Assembly: GCF_003289955.1 (NCBI RefSeq) | Contig: NZ_QLZR01000001.1 | Location: forward strand, 62,001-126,000 | DNA from: Planococcus halotolerans | Lineage (GTDB): Bacteria; Bacillota; Bacilli; Bacillales_A; Planococcaceae | Reading direction: 5' to 3' | Length of the DNA: 64,000 nt | Part shown: piece after piece, positions 41,546-51,857 of the stretch | Layout: the number at the start of each line of letters is the position of its first letter | Numbering within the stretch: the first letter of the stretch is position 1 | The notes under the pieces: model-generated | Seen by the model: only the letters and a program-made list of their open reading frames with translations | What the model was told of the DNA's origin: nothing | The model's database searches: none | Program-made: the position numbers and the translations under genes

Positions 41546-41746
41546 AATTATCTTTCTCAGCACCGGTAAGATAGGAACTAACGAAAGCTTTAAATCAGAT
41601 TGCACTCTGTTATCAGTGTCATTTTAGACAAAACGACGAAGCAGTGTAATTACTTTTGATGATTTATATAGTATTAATAATACCTAATTTCGGCATGCAT
41701 TACCGCATTTTTGTTGTAATTATGTAAATGGATTTACCGATAAAAT
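41546..41746. other. AT-rich intergenic region upstream of tdk
   Basis: About 200 nt between the palindromic element and the rpmE terminator. It is AT-rich; I see no open frame or clear signal in it. The tdk promoter is presumably within 41360-41746 but I could not assign it. Confidence 0.35.
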
Positions 41747-41795
41747 GGCAAAAAAAAATCCTGCCCGGCGATTTCGCGCAAGGCAGGTATTTTTT
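41747..41795 (-). terminator. Terminator of rpmE
   Basis: Minus-strand stem CCTGCC(TTGCGCGAAATCGCC)GGGCAGG with a long T run, about 10 nt after the stop. Confidence 0.88.
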
Positions 41796-41802
41796 TACAC
41801 TC

Positions 41803-42027
41803 TTACTCTTCAGAGTTTGGGTTTTCTTCTTTAAGACCGTATTTTTTGTTGAAACGGTCAACGCGGCCATCAGCTGCTGCGAATTTTTGACGTCCAGTGT
41901 AAAATGGATGACATTCCGAGCAAAGCTCTACGTTAATATCTTCTTTTACAGATCCTGTAGTGAAAGAGTTACCGCAAGAGCAAGTTACTGTAGCTTGTTT
42001 GTATTCTGGGTGAATTCCTGTTTTCAT
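41803..42027 (-). CDS. rpmE: 50S ribosomal protein L31, zinc-binding (C+) type
   Basis: 74 residues: [20 protein letters not shown], with the four zinc cysteines in CSCGN and [10 protein letters not shown]. This is the zinc-dependent form, which in B. subtilis is replaced by YtiA on zinc starvation. It has its own promoter inside the rho-rpmE gap and a structured leader. GAGAGGAG precedes the ATG. Confidence 0.96.
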   Translation of the reverse strand: MKTGIHPEYKQATVTCSCGNSFTTGSVKEDINVELCSECHPFYTGRQKFAAADGRVDRFNKKYGLKEENPNSEE

Positions 42028-42080
42028 GTGTTTTTCTCCTCTCGCCCTGAACCATCCGGAACAGAGTTTAATCTATTTTA

Positions 42081-42120
42081 CTATTGCCTTACACGGCTCT
42101 TTAGGCCGTATATGCAATAG
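42081..42120 (-). promoter_or_regulatory. Structured leader of rpmE (possible L31 autoregulatory element)
   Basis: Minus-strand hairpin: outer arms CTATTGC/GCAATAG, inner CGGC(CTAAAGA)GCCG. It lies in the roughly 110-nt 5-prime UTR between the promoter at 42145 and the ribosome site. Ribosomal-protein leaders upstream of L31 genes have been proposed in Firmicutes; whether this matches that model is not checked. Confidence 0.5.
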
Positions 42121-42144
42121 CTTTGCTTTTGACTCATTGATACT

Positions 42145-42173
42145 ATCTTAACAAGATTTGATGTCTATTGCAA
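42145..42173 (-). promoter_or_regulatory. SigmaA promoter of rpmE
   Basis: Minus strand TTGCAA (42168-42173), 17-nt spacer, TAAGAT (42145-42150), just downstream of the rho stop. Confidence 0.6.
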
Positions 42174-42177
42174 GAAA

Positions 42178-43461
42178 TTAAATCGTCTTTTTTGATGAGC
42201 GATGAGCTTTCATTTCGGCAGTCAATTGCGCGAAAAAGTCTTCATTCGTTTGTGTTTGGTTTAATTTTTTCAGGAAACGTTCCGCAAAATCGTGTGTGTC
42301 CGAGAACGTTTTACGAATCTTCCATAGTTTATCAAGTTCTTCTTTGCCAATCAATAATTCTTCCTTGCGTGTTCCCGAACGGCGAATGTCGAGTGCCGGG
42401 AATATGCGGCGCTCAGCCAGGCTTCTGTCCAGATGGAGCTCCATATTGCCAGTCCCTTTAAATTCCTCATAGATTACTTCATCCATACGGGAGCCCGTTT
42501 CGACTAAAGCTGTCGCTAAAATCGTCAGGCTTCCGCCTTCTTCAATATTGCGGGCCGCACCGAAAAATCTTTTCGGGCGGTGGAACGCCGCGGGGTCGAT
42601 CCCTCCGGAAAGTGTACGGCCGCTTGGCGGGATAACCAGATTGTATGCACGTGCGAGACGGGTTATCGAATCCATCAAAATGACGACATCACGTTTATGT
42701 TCAACAAGGCGCATAGCGCGTTCCAGAACCAATTCTGCAACTTTTACATGGTTTTCCGGAATTTCATCAAATGTTGAAGAAACAACATCCGCATCAACTG
42801 AACGTTCGATGTCTGTTACTTCTTCCGGACGTTCATCGATCAGCAGGACAATCAATTCCGCTTCCGGATGATTCGTTGTGATGGAATTTGCGATTTCCTT
42901 CAACAACATTGTTTTACCGGCTTTTGGCGGTGCAACGATCAAACCGCGCTGGCCAAATCCGACGGGTGAAACCAAATCCATGATGCGCGTCGATAAATGG
43001 TCGTGGCTGGTTTCAAGACGGATGTGGCGGTCTGGGTACAGTGGTGTCAAGCCAGGGAAATGGACTCGTTCTTTTGCAACTTCAGGATCTTCGCCATTTA
43101 CCGCTTCTACTTGAAGCAAGCCGAAATATCGTTCGTTTTCTTTTGGCGGGCGCACTTTCCCGGATACTTTGTCTCCATTCCGCAGATCAAAACGGCGGAT
43201 TTGTGATGCCGAAATGTAGATATCCTGAGAACTCGGTGAATAATTGATCGGACGCAGGAAACCGAAACCTTCAGACTGGATAATTTCAAGAACACCTTCC
43301 ATAAAGAAGAAGCCTTCCTGTTCAGCGCGGGTTTTCAATATCGCAAAGATCAATTCTTTCTTAGTCAGCTTGCTGTAATTTACAAGCTTGTATTCCTTCG
43401 CTAAATTATAAAGTTCTTTTAAGGTCATGTTTTCCAATGCGGAAATTGTAATCGTTGACAT
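42178..43461 (-). CDS. rho: Transcription termination factor Rho
   Basis: 427 residues. N-terminal helical domain ([20 protein letters not shown]), cold-shock RNA-binding domain ([17 protein letters not shown]), Walker [16 protein letters not shown], Walker [17 protein letters not shown] and R-loop residues in SGTRKEELL. Hexameric helicase that ends transcription. I use the ATG at 43461 ([12 protein letters not shown]), matching Bacillus Rho starts; upstream GTG codons in frame are possible. No autoregulatory leader is evident in the short gap after glpX. Confidence 0.95.
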   Translation of the reverse strand: MSTITISALENMTLKELYNLAKEYKLVNYSKLTKKELIFAILKTRAEQEGFFFMEGVLEIIQSEGFGFLRPINYSPSSQDIYISASQIRRFDLRNGDKVSGKVRPPKENERYFGLLQVEAVNGEDPEVAKERVHFPGLTPLYPDRHIRLETSHDHLSTRIMDLVSPVGFGQRGLIVAPPKAGKTMLLKEIANSITTNHPEAELIVLLIDERPEEVTDIERSVDADVVSSTFDEIPENHVKVAELVLERAMRLVEHKRDVVILMDSITRLARAYNLVIPPSGRTLSGGIDPAAFHRPKRFFGAARNIEEGGSLTILATALVETGSRMDEVIYEEFKGTGNMELHLDRSLAERRIFPALDIRRSGTRKEELLIGKEELDKLWKIRKTFSDTHDFAERFLKKLNQTQTNEDFFAQLTAEMKAHRSSKKTI

Positions 43462-43537
43462 GTATGAGGACACCACTCTTATTTAAATTTTTTGGAATCG
43501 TTATTGGGGTTATCAATTGGAAGATTTTAAAGAAGGA

Positions 43538-43560
43538 GCCCGGCTTTTAAGCCGGACCCA
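43538..43560 (-). terminator. Possible terminator between glpX and rho
   Basis: Minus-strand stem CCGGCTT(AA)AAGCCGG followed by GCTCCTTCTTTAAAA; the T tract is interrupted, so it may be leaky and let rho be co-transcribed. Confidence 0.5.
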
Positions 43561-43576
43561 ATTTGAAGTTCATTCA

Positions 43577-44542
43577 TTAATCATTCATCACGAGATTCGG
43601 TTTTTTCTTCAGACTATGGCGCCCTTCCACAAAGCGTACCGTGCCTGATTTTGCACGCATGACCAAAGTGTGGCTTTCTGCAAAGCCGCCTTTCAGCTGG
43701 ATACCGCGCAATAATTCACCATCAGTAACACCGGTAGCTGCAAAAATTGCGTCATCACCTTTTACAAGATCGTCCATTAAAAGAACTTTATCAACGTCGA
43801 TGCCCATATCGATGCAGCGTTGTCTTTCTTCATCATTCTGCGGAAGGAGCTTTCCTTGAAGTTCGCCTCCCAGGCATTTCAACCCAACAGCTGCAATGAC
43901 TCCTTCAGGTGCTCCGCCTGAACCGAACAGAATGTCTACGCCTGTTTCATCAAAAGCCGTGTTGATGGCACCAGCCACATCCCCATCATTGATGAGTTTG
44001 ATGCGGGCACCGGCGTCACGGATCTGTTGGATGATTTCAGCATGGCGTTCACGGTTCAGGACCGTAGCCACTACATCTTCAATATCCTTGTTCTTGGCTT
44101 TCGCCACGGCACGGAGATTGTCGATGATAGGTGCGTTAATATCAATTTTCCCTACTGATTCAGGACCGACAGCAATTTTATCCATATACATATCGGGTGC
44201 ATTCAACAGATTGCCGCGATCGGCAATCGCCAATACTGCCAGCGCATTCCAACCGCCTGCCGCTACAATATTCGTTCCTTCAAGCGGATCTACTGCGACA
44301 TCCACTTCCGGTCCGTTGCCTGTCCCAAGCTCTTCGCCAATATAAAGCATCGGAGCTTCGTCCATTTCGCCTTCGCCGATTACAACAACGCCTTGCATAG
44401 GAATAGTATCGAATACTATTCGCATGGCAGTTGTTGCTGCGTCGTCCGCTTCATTTTTCAGGCCGCGGCCCATCCATTTTGCGGAAGCGATTGCTGCCGC
44501 TTCTGTGACACGCACTAATTCCATTGATAAACTACGTTCCAT
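43577..44542 (-). CDS. glpX: Class II fructose-1,6-bisphosphatase
   Basis: 321 residues, GlpX family. Conserved: [40 protein letters not shown] (metal ligands), [16 protein letters not shown], and [20 protein letters not shown]. Gluconeogenic phosphatase. Located between murAB and rho as in B. subtilis (ywjI). Confidence 0.95.
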   Translation of the reverse strand: MERSLSMELVRVTEAAAIASAKWMGRGLKNEADDAATTAMRIVFDTIPMQGVVVIGEGEMDEAPMLYIGEELGTGNGPEVDVAVDPLEGTNIVAAGGWNALAVLAIADRGNLLNAPDMYMDKIAVGPESVGKIDINAPIIDNLRAVAKAKNKDIEDVVATVLNRERHAEIIQQIRDAGARIKLINDGDVAGAINTAFDETGVDILFGSGGAPEGVIAAVGLKCLGGELQGKLLPQNDEERQRCIDMGIDVDKVLLMDDLVKGDDAIFAATGVTDGELLRGIQLKGGFAESHTLVMRAKSGTVRFVEGRHSLKKKPNLVMND

Positions 44543-44619
44543 ATTATTCGTTCCTCCCGTTCGGCTATATAAATATATGTCCCTGCAATTATAACATATA
44601 TTGTTAGGCCTAAGCCGGG

Positions 44620-45918
44620 TTAATTGGCGTCTGAGCTAAGGTCTGACTTCGAACTTGTTACCGGATCGATTGTTTCTCTCCGGATATCTGCGCCTAAACC
44701 GCGTAACTTTTCAATGATTTCTGCATAGCCACGTTCGATGTGATAAATTTCACGGATTTCTGTTTCACCATCAGCAAGCAATCCGGCGATCACCAGCGCT
44801 GCACCGGCACGCAGATCTGAAGCAACGACTGTTGCAGAAGTCAATGGCGTCGGTCCCGTAATGATAGCGGCTCTGCCCTCGACTCTGCCGCTGGCGTTCA
44901 TGCGGCGCAATTCGTCAATATGCTTAAATCGTGCGGAATAAATCGTGTCGGTGATCATCGATGACCCTTCCGCCTGCGTCATCAGCACAGAAAAGGGCTG
45001 CTGAAGATCCGTAGCGAATCCTGGATAAACAAGGGTTTTCACGTCAATTGCCTTCAATTTCTCGGGTTTCGGAATATGAATCGATTCTTCGCCTTCCTGC
45101 ACTTCCACACCCATTTCACGCAATTTGGCTGTTAAAGCTTCCATATGGAAAGGAATGACGTTATCAATAGTTATGCCGTCACCGGCTGCAGCTGCAAGAA
45201 TCATAAATGTACCTGCTTCGATCCGGTCCGGAATGATTGTATGGTTTGTGCCATGCAATTCTTCAACACCGTCGATACGGATAACATTTGTTCCCGCTCC
45301 TTTGATTTTCGCGCCCATATTGGTCAATAAAGTCGCTACATCGATAATTTCAGGTTCTTTTGCTGCATTTTCAATAGTCGTCTGGCCTTTTGCCAAGACT
45401 GCTGCCAGCATAATATTGATGGTAGCGCCGACTGAAACAACATCCAGATAGATTTTCGCTCCGCGAAGTTCATCTGCGCGAAGGTAGATGGCGCCGTGTT
45501 CATTTGTTACTTTGGCACCCAGTGCTTCAAAACCTTTGATGTGCTGATCGATTGGACGTGGTCCCAGGAAACAGCCGCCTGGCAGTCCGATAGCTGCATG
45601 TTTGAAACGGCCAAGCATTGCACCCATCATATAGTAGGAAGCGCGCAATTTCTTCACATTGCCGTTTGGCAGCGGCATGTCGATCATATTTGTTGGATCG
45701 ATGCTCATTGTGCCGTCTTCGAAACTCACTTCTCCACCGATTTCTTCCAGGATATTCTTCAACGTCCATACGTCAGAAATGCCAGGCAAACCTTCAATCT
45801 GAACAGGTGAATTCGCCAAAATCGATGCGGGGATCAATGCTACCGCGCTATTTTTTGCTCCATTGACTTTTATCGTCCCAGACAGGCGATTTCCGCCTGT
45901 AATTTTATAAACGTCCAT
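44620..45918 (-). CDS. murAB: UDP-GlcNAc 1-carboxyvinyltransferase (second paralogue)
   Basis: 432 residues. [20 protein letters not shown], active-site loop [16 protein letters not shown] with the catalytic cysteine, and [17 protein letters not shown] in place of the HPGFPTDMQ of the first paralogue. Same reaction as MurAA. Gram-positive low-GC bacteria often keep two copies; here MurAB has the standard position after tal. The C-terminal tail is Ser/Asp-rich. Confidence 0.94.
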   Translation of the reverse strand: MDVYKITGGNRLSGTIKVNGAKNSAVALIPASILANSPVQIEGLPGISDVWTLKNILEEIGGEVSFEDGTMSIDPTNMIDMPLPNGNVKKLRASYYMMGAMLGRFKHAAIGLPGGCFLGPRPIDQHIKGFEALGAKVTNEHGAIYLRADELRGAKIYLDVVSVGATINIMLAAVLAKGQTTIENAAKEPEIIDVATLLTNMGAKIKGAGTNVIRIDGVEELHGTNHTIIPDRIEAGTFMILAAAAGDGITIDNVIPFHMEALTAKLREMGVEVQEGEESIHIPKPEKLKAIDVKTLVYPGFATDLQQPFSVLMTQAEGSSMITDTIYSARFKHIDELRRMNASGRVEGRAAIITGPTPLTSATVVASDLRAGAALVIAGLLADGETEIREIYHIERGYAEIIEKLRGLGADIRRETIDPVTSSKSDLSSDAN

Positions 45919-45983
45919 CAGTATTCTCCTTTATCCTACTTTTATGGCTATCCGATGCGTCGGTTGCCGCTTTTCCGGAAAAC

Positions 45984-46028
45984 CATAAAAGTCCGATTGG
46001 CCCAGTTTGCCTTAAACATTCCGGACTC
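45984..46028 (-). terminator. Weak hairpin between tal and murAB
   Basis: Minus-strand arms AGTCCG and CGGACT around a 26-nt loop, followed by TTTATGG. It may attenuate tal transcription into murAB. Confidence 0.4.
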
Positions 46029-46043
46029 GGTTTCCTAATTATA

Positions 46044-46694
46044 TTATTTTTCAGTCCGTTTTTCCCAGTCAGCCAAAAATGCTTCGATTCCTTTATCCGT
46101 CAACGGGTGTTTAAACATTTGCTCCATTACTTTAATTGGCATCGTGCCGATATGGGCACCATTCAAAGCTGCTTCCGTCACGTGTTGAGGGTGGCGGATT
46201 GAAGCTGCGATGATTTCTGAATCGATATCATGGATTGCAAAGATTTCTGCAATTGTCGCAATAAGATCCATCCCGTTGTGGCCAATATCATCAAGACGGC
46301 CAAGGAAAGGTGATACATAAGCTGCGCCGGCACGTGCTGCAAGCAAAGCCTGGTTTGCGCTGAAAATCAATGTAACGTTAACTTTTTTGCCTTCGCCAGC
46401 AAGAACGGCACATGCTTTCAAGCCGTCTGGAGTCATAGGCAGCTTCACTGTGATATTTGGTGCAAGCTCAGCAAGCTCGCGCCCTTCTTTGATCATGCTT
46501 TCTGCATCAAGAGCAATAACTTCGCCGCTGATAGAACCATCAACCAATGCAGCAATTTCTTTCAAACGGTCGTGGAAAGATACGTTTTTCTCTTTTGCCA
46601 CCAGTGATGGGTTTGTTGTAACACCGGATAGGATGCCCCATGAATGTGCTTCTTTAATTTCGTCAAAATTTGCTGTATCAATGAAAAATTTCAT
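46044..46694 (-). CDS. tal: Transaldolase, TalC/fructose-6-phosphate aldolase type
   Basis: 216 residues, the short TalC subfamily. [30 protein letters not shown] and the Schiff-base lysine in [14 protein letters not shown] are visible. Non-oxidative pentose phosphate pathway. AGGAGG lies upstream of the ATG. Placed directly after fbaA as in B. subtilis (ywjH). Confidence 0.93.
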   Translation of the reverse strand: MKFFIDTANFDEIKEAHSWGILSGVTTNPSLVAKEKNVSFHDRLKEIAALVDGSISGEVIALDAESMIKEGRELAELAPNITVKLPMTPDGLKACAVLAGEGKKVNVTLIFSANQALLAARAGAAYVSPFLGRLDDIGHNGMDLIATIAEIFAIHDIDSEIIAASIRHPQHVTEAALNGAHIGTMPIKVMEQMFKHPLTDKGIEAFLADWEKRTEK

Positions 46695-46718
46695 AATATT
46701 TTTTCCTCCTGTAGTACG

Positions 46719-46755
46719 GAAAAAAGAGAAGGCGCTTTTTGTCGCTGCTTCTCTC
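46719..46755 (-). terminator. Terminator after fbaA
   Basis: Minus-strand AGAGAAG...CTTCTCT stem with six T, just upstream of the tal ribosome site. Partial read-through could still feed tal. Confidence 0.7.
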
Positions 46756-46777
46756 TTCCATCTATTTGCATTCTGTC

Positions 46778-47638
46778 TTATTGCGCTTTGCCTGAACTTC
46801 CGAATTCACGCATTTTGCCGATAACTGTGTTTTTGATTGCTTCGCGTGCAGGACCCATGTATTTGCGCGGATCGTAGACAACTTTATCGTTATCCAATAC
46901 TTCACGTACTGCTTTTGCGGAAGCGATTTGGCTTTCTGTATTAACATTGATCTTCGCTGTTCCAAGTGATACAGAACGTTGAATATCCTTAACTGGAATT
47001 CCTGTACCGCCGTGCAGAACAAGCGGCAGATCACAAAACTGCGAAATTTCTTCCATTTCCTTAAACCCAAGGTTCGGCTCGCCTTTATAAGGTCCGTGAA
47101 CTGAACCAAGTGCAGGAGCCAGGCAATCAATTCCAGTCTGCTCGACCAATTGTTTGCATTCCTGTGGATCGGCGTAAATAACGCCATCAGCGATAATATC
47201 ATCTTCCTGGCCGCCAACCGTGCCTAATTCAGCTTCCACAGATACGTTATGTTTATGTGCATACTCGACAACTTGTCTCGTTATCTCAATATTCTCTTCA
47301 AAAGGATGGTGAGATGCATCAATCATTACTGAGGTAAATCCAGCATCGATTGCTTCCTTGCATTTTTCGAAGCTTGAGCCATGGTCCAAATGAATTGCCA
47401 CAGGCACTGTTATTTTATAGTCGTGCATAAGGCCCTTCACCATGTTTACTACCGTTGTGAATCCACCCATATAACGGGCAGCTCCTTCTGATACTCCACA
47501 AATAACCGGAGAATTCTCCTCTTGTGCAGCCTGAAGAATCGCCTGTGTGAATTCCAAATTGTTCAAGTTGAACTGACCAATTGCGTATCCTTCTTCTTTA
47601 CCTTTTATCATCATTTCTTTCATTGAAACCAATGCCAT
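46778..47638 (-). CDS. fbaA: Class II fructose-bisphosphate aldolase
   Basis: 286 residues. Zinc ligands in [18 protein letters not shown] and [13 protein letters not shown], plus [17 protein letters not shown] and the [15 protein letters not shown] phosphate site. Glycolysis and gluconeogenesis. An extended -10 (TGTTATGAT on the minus strand near 47690) may be its promoter. Confidence 0.96.
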   Translation of the reverse strand: MALVSMKEMMIKGKEEGYAIGQFNLNNLEFTQAILQAAQEENSPVICGVSEGAARYMGGFTTVVNMVKGLMHDYKITVPVAIHLDHGSSFEKCKEAIDAGFTSVMIDASHHPFEENIEITRQVVEYAHKHNVSVEAELGTVGGQEDDIIADGVIYADPQECKQLVEQTGIDCLAPALGSVHGPYKGEPNLGFKEMEEISQFCDLPLVLHGGTGIPVKDIQRSVSLGTAKINVNTESQIASAKAVREVLDNDKVVYDPRKYMGPAREAIKNTVIGKMREFGSSGKAQ

Positions 47639-47724
47639 GACAAACTTCCTCCTCAGGGACTAAATAAAGCAAATACCTTCCCTATCATAACAAAAACTGT
47701 ATCTATCCGCCACTTCCCAGTGTA

Positions 47725-48084
47725 TCAGTCTTCTAACAATTTCTTTACAGTCTCGCGTAACTCGAATACGTCGAACGGTTTTGTGAAGTGGCGCACCGCT
47801 CCCCATGTCTTCGCTTCTTCGATTAAATTCAATTCACCATAGGCAGTCATCATCACCACTTGTACACCTTCGCATTCCTGTTTCATTCGTTTTAGAATTT
47901 CAATGCCATCCATTCCTGGAATTTTCATATCAAGCAGGACTAATTCCGGCCGCAGCTGTTCAAAAATATCCAATGCTTCACGACCATTGCTGGCGGAAAG
48001 GGTCTCAAAGCCTTCTTTCGAAAAAACCTCTTCCAACAACATCCGGATTCCCGGTTGGTCGTCTACAATCAAAATCGTTTTCAA
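47725..48084 (-). CDS. spo0F: Response regulator Spo0F (sporulation phosphorelay)
   Basis: 119 residues, a lone receiver domain. Acidic pocket ILIVDDQPGIRMLLEEVF, phosphoacceptor Asp in LVLLDMKIPGMDGIEILKRM, MMTAYGE and VRHFTKPFD with the conserved lysine. The start is TTG at 48084, judged from AGGAGG 7 nt upstream (48092-48097). Position next to fbaA and ywjG identifies Spo0F. Sporulation genes normally nearby are missing, so it may act in another relay here. Confidence 0.9.
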   Translation of the reverse strand: MKTILIVDDQPGIRMLLEEVFSKEGFETLSASNGREALDIFEQLRPELVLLDMKIPGMDGIEILKRMKQECEGVQVVMMTAYGELNLIEEAKTWGAVRHFTKPFDVFELRETVKKLLED

Positions 48085-48132
48085 ATAGTTTCCTCCTAAC
48101 TCTTCTCCCCGCATTTTATCTGTTGATGCATC

Positions 48133-48141
48133 TGCTATACT
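48133..48141 (+). promoter_or_regulatory. Extended -10 promoter of ywjG
   Basis: TGCTATACT at 48133-48141. Start of transcription near 48148 would leave a very short leader, beginning just at the GAGGTG ribosome site. Confidence 0.45.
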
Positions 48142-48160
48142 TTTGCTTGAGGTGAAAGAA

Positions 48161-48655
48161 TTGAAAATATTCTCTGCACAATTAACTAAGCTGTTTCAGC
48201 AAATCGACGGTCATAAAGATACCCTCGAAGACGTCGCGCGCCTTCTTGCCCAGGCTGTTATCAGTGAAGGCACCATCTGTCTTGCTGCCTTCGGTGAAAT
48301 GAAAGCCGTGGCCGCTGCCGCACTCGACGGCGATGAGCCGCTGCCTTCTGCCAGCGAATGGAAACCGGAAAGCATTCTAACCAGCGCAGACCGTGTCTTC
48401 ATTCTAGCAAAAAAAGATGAAGGGGATGAACTTGCAGGCAGATTGTCCGATGCCGCCATCCCATTCGCCATGCTCTGCGCGGAGTCAAAAGAGACAGATC
48501 TTCCGGAAGTCTTCCTGTCGCTTGGCATCGATAATGGCATCCCTGTGGCTGAAACTGGCAGCCGAAACGTCATGCCCCATGCGATGGCAGCACTCTATGC
48601 TTACCACATCATCAAGTTGATGATGGACGAGATGCTGGCTGAAGAATCCTATTAA
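48161..48655 (+). CDS. ywjG: YwjG, DUF2529 family protein
   Basis: 164 residues from a TTG start at 48161 (GAGGTG 6 nt upstream). It resembles DUF2529/SIS-like proteins: MKIFSAQLTKLFQQ-type start, IPVAETGSRNVMPHAMAALY near the end. Function unknown. It is divergent from spo0F, as in B. subtilis, and convergent with pyrG, separated by a bidirectional terminator. An in-frame codon at 48143 is an unlikely alternative. Confidence 0.8.
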   Translation: MKIFSAQLTKLFQQIDGHKDTLEDVARLLAQAVISEGTICLAAFGEMKAVAAAALDGDEPLPSASEWKPESILTSADRVFILAKKDEGDELAGRLSDAAIPFAMLCAESKETDLPEVFLSLGIDNGIPVAETGSRNVMPHAMAALYAYHIIKLMMDEMLAEESY

Positions 48656-48658
48656 ACC

Positions 48659-48700
48659 GAAAAGCCTTCCCGGATTTAATTTACCGGAAAGGCTTTTGTT
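48659..48700. terminator. Bidirectional terminator between ywjG and pyrG
   Basis: Stem AAAAGCCTT-CCGG(ATTTAATTTA)CCGG-AAGGCTTTT with one mismatch, then T-rich on the plus strand and A-rich upstream. Confidence 0.9.
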
Positions 48701-48710
48701 TTTTGTTTAA

Positions 48711-50575
<1,865 letters not shown>

Positions 50576-50583
50576 TGTCCGGG

Positions 50584-50627
50584 AAAAAATAAAAAGCGCC
50601 CCTCCTGCTGCGTGCAGAGGGAGCGCA
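50584..50627 (-). terminator. pyrG leader attenuator
   Basis: Minus-strand hairpin GCGCTCCCTCTGC...GCAGGAGGGGCGC followed by TTTTTATTTTTT, about 40 nt after the predicted +1. Its 5-prime arm is the C/U-rich CUCCCUC, which an RNA beginning with extra G residues could pair with. This matches the B. subtilis pyrG mechanism. Confidence 0.85.
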
Positions 50628-50664
50628 TAAACTGTACGAATCATTTCTCCTGTTTTAAGGAGCC

Positions 50665-50700
50665 CAGTAAAATCTTATCCAGTCCTGCGATTAAAGTCAA
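50665..50700 (-). promoter_or_regulatory. pyrG promoter with GGGCTCC initial transcribed sequence
   Basis: Minus strand TTGACT (50695-50700), 17-nt spacer, TAAGAT (50672-50677), then after 6 nt GGGCTCC with +1 at 50665. The GGGCTC start is the sequence needed for reiterative G addition when CTP is low. Confidence 0.85.
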
Positions 50701-50718
50701 GGTAAAAAAATGTTCTGA

Positions 50719-51288
50719 TTACTTCAACTCTTCGTCTTCTTCTTCATCTTCTTCGTCTTCTTCATCAATGATGTTGCCATCGATGTCTTCGACCAGTACG
50801 TCAACATCCTCTTCATCCTCGTCTTCGTCAGTTTCCGCATCGAAATCGATTACTTCCACTTCTTCGCCGAGTTTAGGAGTTACATCCTCGTCATCTTCTT
50901 CATCTTCGTCAAAATCATCGAAGTCGAGTTCATCTTCCATTTCAAGGTCCATGTCTTCGAATTCTTCATCGTCCGCAACTTTCGCTTTCTTCTTGCGGGC
51001 TTTTACAGTCGGTGCAGATTCTTCTTCGATCTGTTCAACCGGATACCACTCGCGAAGGCCCCAACGGTTTTCGCCCAGGATCAGGAAGCGTCCATCAATA
51101 TTCATGTCTGTGTAGAATTGCACAAGGCGGGCTTTCATATCTTCTCTTGAAAGGCCCAACAAGTTTTCAATTTCCTCGACGATTTCAGGATATGTTTTTG
51201 TTTCATGGGTTTCAGCCAATAATGCGTATGTTAAGTCTACAAACGACTCTTCGATTAGTTCTTCTCTGGATAATTCACGTAATTTCAA
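50719..51288 (-). CDS. rpoE: RNA polymerase delta subunit
   Basis: 189 residues. Folded N-terminal domain (1-90; ending DGRFLILGENRWGLREWYPV), a basic KARKKKAK patch near residue 96-103, then a long Asp/Glu tail to the C-terminus. Gram-positive-specific subunit that speeds polymerase recycling. The start is TTG at 51288, as in B. subtilis. Upstream of pyrG as usual; a TATAAT on the minus strand near 51330 may be its -10. Confidence 0.94.
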   Translation of the reverse strand: MKLRELSREELIEESFVDLTYALLAETHETKTYPEIVEEIENLLGLSREDMKARLVQFYTDMNIDGRFLILGENRWGLREWYPVEQIEEESAPTVKARKKKAKVADDEEFEDMDLEMEDELDFDDFDEDEEDDEDVTPKLGEEVEVIDFDAETDEDEDEEDVDVLVEDIDGNIIDEEDEEDEEEDEELK

Positions 51289-51350
51289 TTACCGCACGTC
51301 CCTTCTTCTCTCTTAACTTAATTCATTATATACAAAGTCTCTTCAGTCCG

Positions 51351-51512
51351 CTACCGTGACTTGTTTTTTCTTTTCCCCAATTCCTTCCACCCATAATAAA
51401 ACAGGTACAGCGACAGGATGATTAACGGAATGGAACCCAGTGCTCTATTGTACAGGAAAACGATCAATATGATACACACAATTACGATCAGGTAATTTAC
51501 ATACTTCGGCAT
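51351..51512 (-). CDS. 53-residue membrane protein upstream of rpoE
   Basis: ATG at 51512 with AAGGATG 7 nt upstream; TAG stop at 51351. Product of 53 residues: MPKYVNYLIVIVCIILIVFL, a short YNRALGS turn, IPLIILSLYLFYYGW and a basic tail KELGKRKNKSR. That gives two membrane helices with a positive C-terminus. Not recognised as a named family; it is separated from rpoE by about 60 nt and probably has its own promoter further upstream. Confidence 0.65.
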   Translation of the reverse strand: MPKYVNYLIVIVCIILIVFLYNRALGSIPLIILSLYLFYYGWKELGKRKNKSR

Positions 51513-51672
51513 AGTTAATCATCCTTTATGGCCCACGTGCAATTTCTTCTATTATAACTGAGTTTCCTGAATATATCGAATAGCATTTCGGATCAATCCG
51601 GAGAGCCGGCTGTATGTTGCCCCACATGTCAGTCACATGCAGATTTGTGCTGAACGTACGCAAGCGGGCGTT

Positions 51673-51792
51673 AATCGCGCGTAAATCTGTTTAATCGCCC
51701 ACAAATCATTTTATTCGCCCATATTTTTTTCTAATCGCCCATAAACTTTTCTAATCGCCCATAACTCGATTTAATCGCCCACAACTTCCAAA
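51673..51792. repeat. Phased 20-nt repeat array (AATCGCCCATAA cores)
   Basis: Six cores related to AATCGCCCATAAA at 51673, 51693, 51713, 51733, 51753 and 51773: exact 20-nt steps with T-rich variable spacers. Located between the icmF terminator and the 53-residue gene. Architecture as in the 21-nt arrays at 2915, 6418 and 60202 but with a different core. The rest of the 51513-51857 gap shows no gene. Confidence 0.9.
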
Positions 51793-51812
51793 ATCAATCA
51801 AATCCAAGCATG

Positions 51813-51847
51813 AAAAACCCGTCTGCAAAGGATGCAAACGGGTTTTC
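51813..51847 (-). terminator. Terminator of the acyl-CoA operon (after icmF)
   Basis: Minus-strand ACCCGTTTGCA(TCCTT)TGCAGACGGGT (one mismatch) followed by TTTT, about 11 nt after the stop. Confidence 0.9.
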
Positions 51848-51857
51848 ACTAAAAATC

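Noticed and set aside
42081-42120. Intrinsic terminator of rho
   Set aside because: No T tract after the hairpin and it lies downstream of a good promoter, so it is better read as the rpmE leader.
50612-51115. 167-residue Ser-rich open frame opposite rpoE
   Set aside because: Antisense of the Asp/Glu-rich tail of the delta subunit; low complexity and no ribosome site.
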